In this document: positions 57,301 to 64,000 of the stretch, in pieces
Numbering within the stretch: the stretch's first letter is position 1
Layout of the letters: each line of letters opens with the position of its first letter
Origin: Macrolepiota albuminosa
Taxonomy: Eukaryota; Basidiomycota; Agaricomycetes; Agaricales; Agaricaceae
NCBI GenBank assembly: GCA_027475525.1
Contig: JAMWFC010000037.1
Coordinates: 687,419 to 751,418 of the forward strand
Length of the DNA: 64,000 bases
Reading direction: 5' to 3'
Notes under the pieces: model-generated
The model's database searches: none
What the model was told of the DNA's origin: nothing
The model's input: the letters and a program-made list of their open reading frames with translations, nothing else
Position numbers and translations under genes: made by a program

Positions 57301-58002
57301 GATCCGGGAAGACGAAGAAGCCTGCATCTGGGGGCGCGGCGTTAGCGAGCAATGGAGACTACAGAGATCACAGACCTTCGTTGCCGTTGTGGGGGTCCTT
57401 GAGGTGGTAGAGCGACGAGACGACCGAGCCTGTCGTGCATCGTGTCCGGCCGTCCTAGCATAGAGTGTTGGTAGCAATTAAAAATGAAAAAGAGATTACC
57501 GCACCTTTAACCAATGCAGCTCTTTATCGTCGTCTGGCTTTGCGAGACTGGCGAACATGAAGTAGTATGGATTCTGAAGAAAACTCTGTGCATAGTTTGG
57601 GTCACGGGCCTCCCTGCAAGTCTAGTGAGCGATGCACCTCTGAGATAGACAAGACGAACCTGTCCTCGTCCTCGCCGTCGTCGCCATCGTCGTCGCTGGC
57701 CTCTGGATCTGGATCGGGCCTGCGCCTGGGTCGAGGAGCGGCTGCAGGATCGACTACACGGAGCTGGACGATGGGGGGCGGGTCGATGGGACGACGGTCA
57801 GCCTTGCCGCCGACGCCGCACATGCGGGCCTGCTTGGGCTCCTGTCGGACGGTGAGGTGGTACTCCCTGTGCGAAAAATAAGCAGGCATATGGAAAGACG
57901 AGAAAAATAAAAAAGAAAAAATACTCACAGCCTGTCGCGGTGAAGTGCATAGCCTGAGATTCTGCTCGAATTGGACGGCCCAGGGAGCGGCGAAGTGGCC
58001 AT
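54350..58002 (-). CDS. Velvet-domain transcriptional regulator with very long low-complexity tail; broken by duplications
   Basis: Exons: 58002-57929, 57866-57660, 57613-57505, 57454-57376, then 57327 onward to the stop at 54350. The velvet domain occupies about residues 26-237 ([106 protein letters not shown]). Velvet proteins bind DNA and form dimers that couple development to secondary metabolism. The remaining ~850 residues are Pro/Gln/His/Ala-rich (HPHPHP, QHQHQ) and end in an Arg-Glu/Arg-Asp tract and the last residues SIISDESA. Two 77-bp duplications (55762, 55122) shift frame. Removing the first restores it. Removing the second still leaves a one-base offset at the CAC/CAG repeat, so that site is unresolved. 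Confidence 0.85.
54418..54720. repeat. Homopyrimidine/homopurine tract encoding the Arg-Glu/Asp tail
   Basis: About 300 bp of plus-strand sequence is nearly all C and T (CTCTCTCCCTCCC-type). On the coding strand it reads RERERD/GRERER near the velvet C-terminus. Mirror-like purine tracts of this length can form triplex DNA. Confidence 0.85.
55122..55275. repeat. 77-bp tandem duplication #11
   Basis: Units 55122-55198 and 55199-55275 are identical. They lie in the CAC/CAG microsatellite of the velvet gene, so the join point is ambiguous. Confidence 0.93.
55762..55915. repeat. 77-bp tandem duplication #12
   Basis: Units 55762-55838 and 55839-55915 are identical. The duplication repeats the [20 protein letters not shown] segment of the velvet protein out of frame. 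Confidence 0.97.
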
Positions 58003-58186
58003 GCCGTTCTGTTTCCTCTGCGACAATTAAGAAGGAGGGAAACCTCGTTCCCACAGACAATAAATCGATAAACAACATATCAGAAAGCTTGTCTGACGGA
58101 CATATGTCCATCTAGCTCTAGCTCGTTGCTCGCGCGAGCGTTTTTACTTCCTTTCTTTTCTTCTTCATGTCCTCGAGCCCCAAAAT

Positions 58187-58340
58187 CTTTGAGCTGAAAT
58201 GGCACAAATGTCCCCGGGGCGAGGCGAAAACATGTCTGTAGTCTCTTAAATTTCACAAATCGCCTTTGAGCTGAAATGGCACAAATGTCCCCGGGGCGAG
58301 GCGAAAACATGTCTGTAGTCTCTTAAATTTCACAAATCGC
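58187..58340. repeat. 77-bp tandem duplication #13
   Basis: Units 58187-58263 and 58264-58340 are identical. They lie about 185-340 bp upstream of the velvet start codon. Confidence 0.97.
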
Positions 58341-61300
58341 CGTACGCATGTCCAGGACCTCGGACTCCTCCACCTTGTGCACCGTGTATCCGTGTACCAT
58401 TTTTCCCTAACTAGTACATAACCGAGAAAGACAGAACGACACCATTGTCATGTGCACGCCCGCCCGGCAGCTGGGCCGCGCAAGGACGAGCACTTGGACA
58501 CCGAGAGCTCCATTTGGTGCAACAATCCCGCGAGGGGTGCTCTCGACAGTGGTCATGCATGCCCCGACTCGGGGTCTTGTGCTGCGCAGCCCCGATCGAA
58601 TGTCCATCCTTAATCTAATGTACACCTAACTGTAACTCAACGAATCACAATGTGTGTGATACCCCATTCACTTTTCACAGAAACCCTCCCATTGATCGTG
58701 ATTTGCAGAGTGCACCGACGTCGATCACCAGATCCCAGTTGACTGTTTTGTGTTTTGTCCAAAGTGTACTTGCGTGTTGGGCCTGGGGCTGAGTTGCCAA
58801 TGAGGTGACTCACCATCACACTGTTACGCGGTTACGCGGGTCCTTGGGACGAACGAAATCCTCGGGACGCAAAAATGGTCCTGGCCTATCGCTCCGCAGT
58901 TGTGGCGTGTGTGCGTGCGTGTGTAGATGCGCGGTCGTTATCCATTCACAAGGTTCGACAGCGTGTGCAACGACTGCGCCCAGTTTTTGCTTCTCGATAT
59001 TTTCGGGGATCATTAACATTGTTCAACTGGTTTGGAATCGGAATCGTAAATGGTGTAGTCCCCCCGAGTTTAAAAACTTTTGAACCTTGATTCTTGATTC
59101 TTGGATGCTTGATGCCCGAAGCTTGAGCTTGAGCTTGAGCTTGAGGAAAGGGCGGAACGCGGAGCACCGGAAAGGGTTCTAAACCTCTGGCCCAATGATG
59201 ACTATTCGAAATCTGTGAATAGCTGGACTGGACTGTACTCTGAGAAAGAGAAAGAAAGAGGACAAGCGGCGTTCAAGGGTGGGTTTCTTTCCTTTACATA
59301 GAAATTGAAAAAAAAAATTGATGGCAGTCAGAATGATTGGGTCATTAAACACCTGCATAACTTATGCGTCAGATAACCACGTCCCTCACAAAGAACGCCC
59401 TCAATCTAAACATCCGTTGTTTTTTTGGGGCGCTGGAGGGGATTGGGAAAGCGAGATCGGGAGGGAAATCAATCTCACAGCACGGGTAGAAGGCGATCTT
59501 ATTAATGCAAAGTTAAACTCTAGCCGGCGACTTTATTCAAAGGCAAGGGCTCAGCGCTCAGGGGGGATGGATCGAGGGGCGGAAAAACGTCCAATCATAT
59601 CCAATTCCAAAAAAGGCATCTTATATTTGGATATGTTTCTCCGCGTTCCGAAAAGGCTCCTTGACAAACGATATCCACGGAATTACAATTACAAATTGGT
59701 CCTCCTTAAGATTCACAAAAGAAGCTCCCCCTTTGTCGAAATCATACTCCAATTGGACCGACCACGGTCTCTCCTTCTATCCTTCTCATTCTCATTTATC
59801 GTAACTTTCCGGGGTACTCCGAATGTCTATTATCGTCCATTATCTTCTTTCACCGGTACTGCAACTTCAGCAAAACTCTGATATTAAGTATGTCTACGCA
59901 TGTACGTACGGCGGCGTTATCCGGCATTCGACGCGTGACGCGTGACACTTGATGGGAATTCATGCATCCATGATCAATCGACGACGAAAATGAATGTTGG
60001 TTGTGCGCGGGATTCCTAACGCCGAGTGCGGGGGTTATTGACGTGACATCGCCTCCTCATCTCTGAACCCCTGATCGGTGGCGCAGCTATGTATGAGTGT
60101 GTGTGAAGGGAGATGGAGAATAAGCGCTATCGGAATTCACAAACACTCATCGGTGGCGCGGATATGGACCATGTTCTTTTGTTCTTTTGGATGTTAAGCG
60201 AGATTCAACGCTTTATGAGATCGTTATTGGAACGCAAAACACTCATATACGATTGACAGATCAAGGATGATGATTTGTTCGCTTGGCATCCTGCTTTTAA
60301 CCCAATCAAGCGCTTTTTTTGTGTTATGTATTTCATACAGGCACGTAGGACAGTGCTCTTTGTGATATGTCAATTGAAACACCGTTCCCCTCAAGATTAG
60401 TCGTCCGATATGTTCTTATGCCTGATGGGACTTCAGTACGCACACCATCTCCAGTATCGAATATCTAAGCAACGTACCCATCAAGGATTAGCACACTTTT
60501 CCGTCGTCGGGAACCGCCGCGGTCTTCCCTACCAATTCACACTTTGATCATTCCACCAAAATTGATGATAGCACACTCGCAGAGCCCACACTACCCAGCA
60601 TGTAAATAGCTGTAAAAAGTTCTAGCATGCTGTTGAAGACTACGTTCCAGATGCACACATCGCTTTATAACGTTGGCGTGGTCTACCCAGAGCCTTTGTT
60701 GAACATGCACAGAGTACCCAAAGAACAGGAGCGCGGGATCCGACGATGTGTAATCGGGAGTTTCCTGCTCGTCTTTGTCCTTTTGTGCCTGCGACGTCGT
60801 GCTTTGTTGATTTTGAAAGCTGGACCACAGGAAGTCACATCGACATTTCCACCACTTACACCTCACAAATATCCTCATTTGAGAAGGTATGCTTTCTACC
60901 AGTGAAGGGTCTAGATTGCCCCAGATGCAGCAACTGTCGGTGTGGAGAGCACTCAAGGGGAACAGGCGGTGTTGATACGATCAACCCCCCGCCGGAATAC
61001 ATATTCCTTTGTAACGGCAAGGTACATAGCCTGTGTTGGCGTGAACGTAATTCGGCTCTCCCATTCCACTATCGTACGTGCTTCAGTGTTGCTTGCTGGT
61101 TATCCACGATTCTGGAAACTTTGATGATCATTCGGTCAACGAGAAGGTTCTGTTTGCTCAGGCTGATGAGCTGAAAAGATTCTTCAGGAGTAGTAGAATG
61201 CTGTTTGGAAGCTTGAAATAGGAACTGGAGATAGTGTCAAGTAGGGGATATTCAACTTACTGAAAGCTACTAGAGGTCTGTTGGACATTTAAATACTACG

Positions 61301-61816
61301 ACTTCCGTTTGCCAATGAGCGCAGATCAAAAATGGGCGGTGATTTGCATAGTATCTGGAATGTTGATTTATTCCCGATCATTACTACTCTGAGAACACTT
61401 CGAGCGTAGTTATGCTGATGGCCCAACGGATTGGTACTATTGACTTTTAGAAGATCGATGGTATCACTCGGTGACAATACCTTTACTGTACTGACCTCAC
61501 CCTTGGCGTGCATTCCCTTGGTATTACATCAAGTGAAACTGTGGCGCAGAGATGACTTGAAATGGAAAAGTAAAAAATGCAGACATTGTAAATTGAAACG
61601 TCTCATGAGCATGTTCTCCAGCGAAGCAATTGAATGTCGCATTTATGTATCCTCTATCATCAATCTGCCGTGGTATGACTAGTAGCTGATCGACGGTACT
61701 AACTTTGCTGCTGCTGCCACGACTGGCGTAACCATTTGTACAATCAATGATGGAACGTATCAGCAGCTGGACAGAAGTGTGATAGGAATATATTGACGGT
61801 ACCACTGTATCCTGGT

Positions 61817-61970
61817 GATCATGACTCCTGACATTTATACATCAATCTTTTATTGATAACTTCTTCCACAACCGGAATGTTGGTAAAAAAAAAGATCATG
61901 ACTCCTGACATTTATACATCAATCTTTTATTGATAACTTCTTCCACAACCGGAATGTTGGTAAAAAAAAA
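61817..61970. repeat. 77-bp tandem duplication #14
   Basis: Units 61817-61893 and 61894-61970 are identical, each ending in a run of nine A. Confidence 0.95.
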
Positions 61971-62445
61971 CTTGTCGACCGAAAGAAATAGTCACTACAA
62001 GTTCAGCAGGTCCACGAGTTGTAGAATACATGTCTCAAGGTTATCAAGTAGGTAGACCCAGAGTGTCCAACCACATACGCTCAATGTGGCGTAGCAGCTG
62101 AGCCTTTGTGCATTCGCGAGTTCGAATAGGTTTGACGTTTGTTAGTGTTCTCGCTGTCAGTGCCTGTCATCTTGTAGCCTCGAGTCGTAGCATAATAGTT
62201 ACTAGAACAAGCATTGTGCCGAAATTGATTTCGTTCTTAAAGATGGGCTCTCCACATATCGTCTATCATCTCCTTTACCTCAACTTTCACTCCCAGTTCG
62301 CCATTTACAAGTCTATCAGGTGCCGGCCGTCTGTCTGATCTTGAGATTCTGAAGCTCATACTCTGTATCAGGGCTATTGTTAGCTGCACTCAATCATGTC
62401 ACTGCTAGAGCAAGTTGACGACACTGATATGCGGATAGTCTACTC

Positions 62446-64000
62446 TCAGAAGTGGGTCGGCAGAAACAATCCTAACGAGTACAACCATACAGCCCACGGA
62501 ACGAGCTACTTCTTCATCACTGCCGACTGTGCCTCAAAGGAAGGGCCCACATGATTATAGTCAGGATGAGTCAGGACCAGCTTCATAGTCTTGTTCTGTG
62601 TGCTGGCGTTGCAGGCATTGCTTATATGACAAAACTCTTGATACAGATAATAACCGGCGATCCTGTCATTGGCCTGAGCATATCAATTGTGAATTAACTC
62701 CACCAGCTTTTGTAGCTGGAGAGGATTCATGGGAAATCCTCTTGGCACTACCTTACTGAGGGCTCCTTTTGCATCATCATACCTACTCATATGGGTAGAT
62801 TCATGGGCGTAAGCGTTACGAGCCTCAGTTCCCTCCAAACCTCTATTGAAGAAGGAATTCAGCCACTCCACTGTGTGATCTGCAAACAATCAAATGCCGA
62901 GGCTTGAGAGAATAATTCTAGTAGCTTCCTCTGCTCGTCTCTGCTTATTCTGCTCAAATTCGATCCCCTCATTCTTCCTCTTCTTATTCTTCTTCAGATT
63001 GCACACAATGTGCACTCCTTACTTATGGTTAGACTCCTCCTCATTAGAAGTGGCCTCATTCAAACTGATATAGTTTGCATCATTGTCTTTGCTATCTCTG
63101 TAGAGATAGACTACCTTTGTCTCTCCTGCAACAGCCATAGGTACCCTTAGGGGCACCATATTCTCTGCCTCTTGCTCTGACTGAGGATCAGCGTCCAGCC
63201 ACTTCTCTGGGTAACTCTCTGCTGGTGATTCATATTCCACTGGGGACTGGAACCTCTAGACTCCTCCCAGTGCTCTCTGGGGCACATCTGCTGCAAACAT
63301 CACCGTTTGCACCAAGAATTCCTCCACCTGTTTTGCCATCCTCTCTTTCCTCTTTGGTGCTTGTGTCAAAGATAGCATACTCTTTACCGATCCTTGTCTT
63401 GACATTTCTGATGATGTCGACAGCCCACACTCTCTCTCAATCCTCTGCTCCAACGACAGTACCCCACTTACTTGGCCTTCACAAGGTCAAGCGCTGTCCT
63501 TCCCCCATGGTTGGTCTGCCTGGCTTTTCTTTGGTTTTGATTCTATGGTGGATTTGGGTGTGGTAGCCTGTCGCTTCAACGCCCTATTAAACGTTGCAAT
63601 GGTGTTGTGCTGCCACTCTTGCAACAGCAATATCTCATCTAGCAGCCCTGTGACCACTACTTGGGCCACTATATCTTGCAGGAATTCAGTTTCAGGGGGC
63701 ACATGGTGACCCACCTGAATCAACCATCTCCACAGCACCTTTGCCTGTGGCTCGTCACACAACTGATCCCTCTCAAACATTTGCTTCTTGCCTTTCCCTT
63801 TATCCTGAACTGTTTCCCGCTCAGATGACTGCTGCTCTGCCTCTCAACATGGCCCTTCTGGTGGGCCTTGCCTGCTCAACCTACAATCCTCCTGCGACCT
63901 CCACTAGGGGGATCCCCAAGGTACCTCTCTGTCATACTGCACCATATGTCTTTCCTCTGCTGGAGGCAACCTCTCCTTCCTTAGCCTACTCGCTTGCACT
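62446..64000 (-). pseudogene. Decayed long ORF, probably from a mobile element, runs off right edge
   Basis: Four ORFs (63780-63487, 63453-63256, 63240-63019, 62889-62683) are all in one minus-strand frame, which can be followed from the right edge to a stop at 62446 with at least six internal stops. Protein-like segments persist between stops (VPPETEFLQDIVAQVVVTGL; LNSFFNRGLEGTEARNAYAH; ALSKVVPRGFPMNPLQLQKL). No catalytic motif or zinc knuckle was recognised. CG dinucleotides are rare, as in the decayed retroelements. A Gag-like or transposon accessory protein is the likeliest source; that is inference. Confidence 0.6.

Larger units (their letters stand above)
58003..62445. other. Long non-coding region upstream of the velvet gene
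   Basis: No convincing gene in 4.4 kb. The largest ORF (59318-59881 plus, 187 codons) has no domain. Visible items: duplications #13 and #14, a GCTTGA x4 repeat at 59121-59144, and two ACGCGT boxes at 59931-59943. The part next to 58002 should hold the velvet promoter and leader. Confidence 0.5.

Noticed and set aside
59318..59881. 187-codon plus-strand ORF upstream of the velvet gene
   Set aside because: No domain, signal or repeat; composition resembles the surrounding non-coding DNA. A real small gene cannot be fully excluded.
60591..60956. 121-codon minus-strand ORF and overlapping plus-strand ORFs
   Set aside because: Both strands are open by chance over the same stretch and none has recognisable features.

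Overview
The window reads as a stretch of a filamentous basidiomycete (probably Agaricomycete) nuclear genome. Genes are split by many 45-120 bp GT-AG introns. There is a velvet regulator, an NST1 homologue, a Kre9/Knh1-like GPI protein, TPR/F-box/LRR proteins and APC permeases full of microexons. Transposable elements are chromovirus-type Ty3/Gypsy and DIRS-type tyrosine-recombinase retroelements. The species cannot be named from sequence alone.

Layout. 0-20 kb is a repeat-rich block. A minus-strand gag ORF of a Ty3/Gypsy element runs off the left edge (1-2472). It is followed by an AT-rich plus-strand NLR-type gene, patatin-like domain + NB-ARC + about 17 kinesin-light-chain-type TPRs (3883-9030). 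Next is a complete but decayed chromovirus with two 291-bp LTRs and a CATAT target duplication (9208-14801), then a decayed DIRS-like element (15.8-20 kb) and a 205-bp MITE. From 20.5 kb the genome becomes ordinary and gene-dense: La protein (-), peroxisomal acyl-CoA oxidase (+), TPR/F-box protein A (-), a secreted internal-repeat protein (-), NST1 (-), two tandem 18-exon APC permeases (+), two tandem degenerate kinase-like genes (-), a Kre9-like GPI protein (-), TPR/F-box protein B (+), tRNA-Thr(AGT) with an intron, tRNA-Val(AAC), and a velvet-domain protein with a very long low-complexity tail (-). The last 6 kb are mostly non-coding and end in another decayed ORF (62446-64000).

The most consequential observation concerns the assembly. 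Fourteen immediate tandem duplications occur across the window, all with a period of exactly 77 bp (twelve identical, two with one mismatch). They fall in unrelated sequence: LTR, NLR, DIRS element, intergenic DNA, velvet gene. This is what uncollapsed k=77 overlaps in a de Bruijn assembly would look like. Removing the five that lie in the NLR gene restores one frame of 1,519 codons, leaving a single TGA. The broken ORFs in the NLR and velvet genes should therefore not be read as biology without checking reads.

Functionally the host genes are not an obvious pathway cluster. They mix housekeeping (La, ACOX, NST1, tRNAs), regulation (velvet), transport (permease pair), cell wall (Kre9-like) and lineage-expanded families (NLR, F-box, pseudokinases). 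Two local tandem duplications (permeases; kinase-like genes) and a dispersed F-box pair show active gene duplication.
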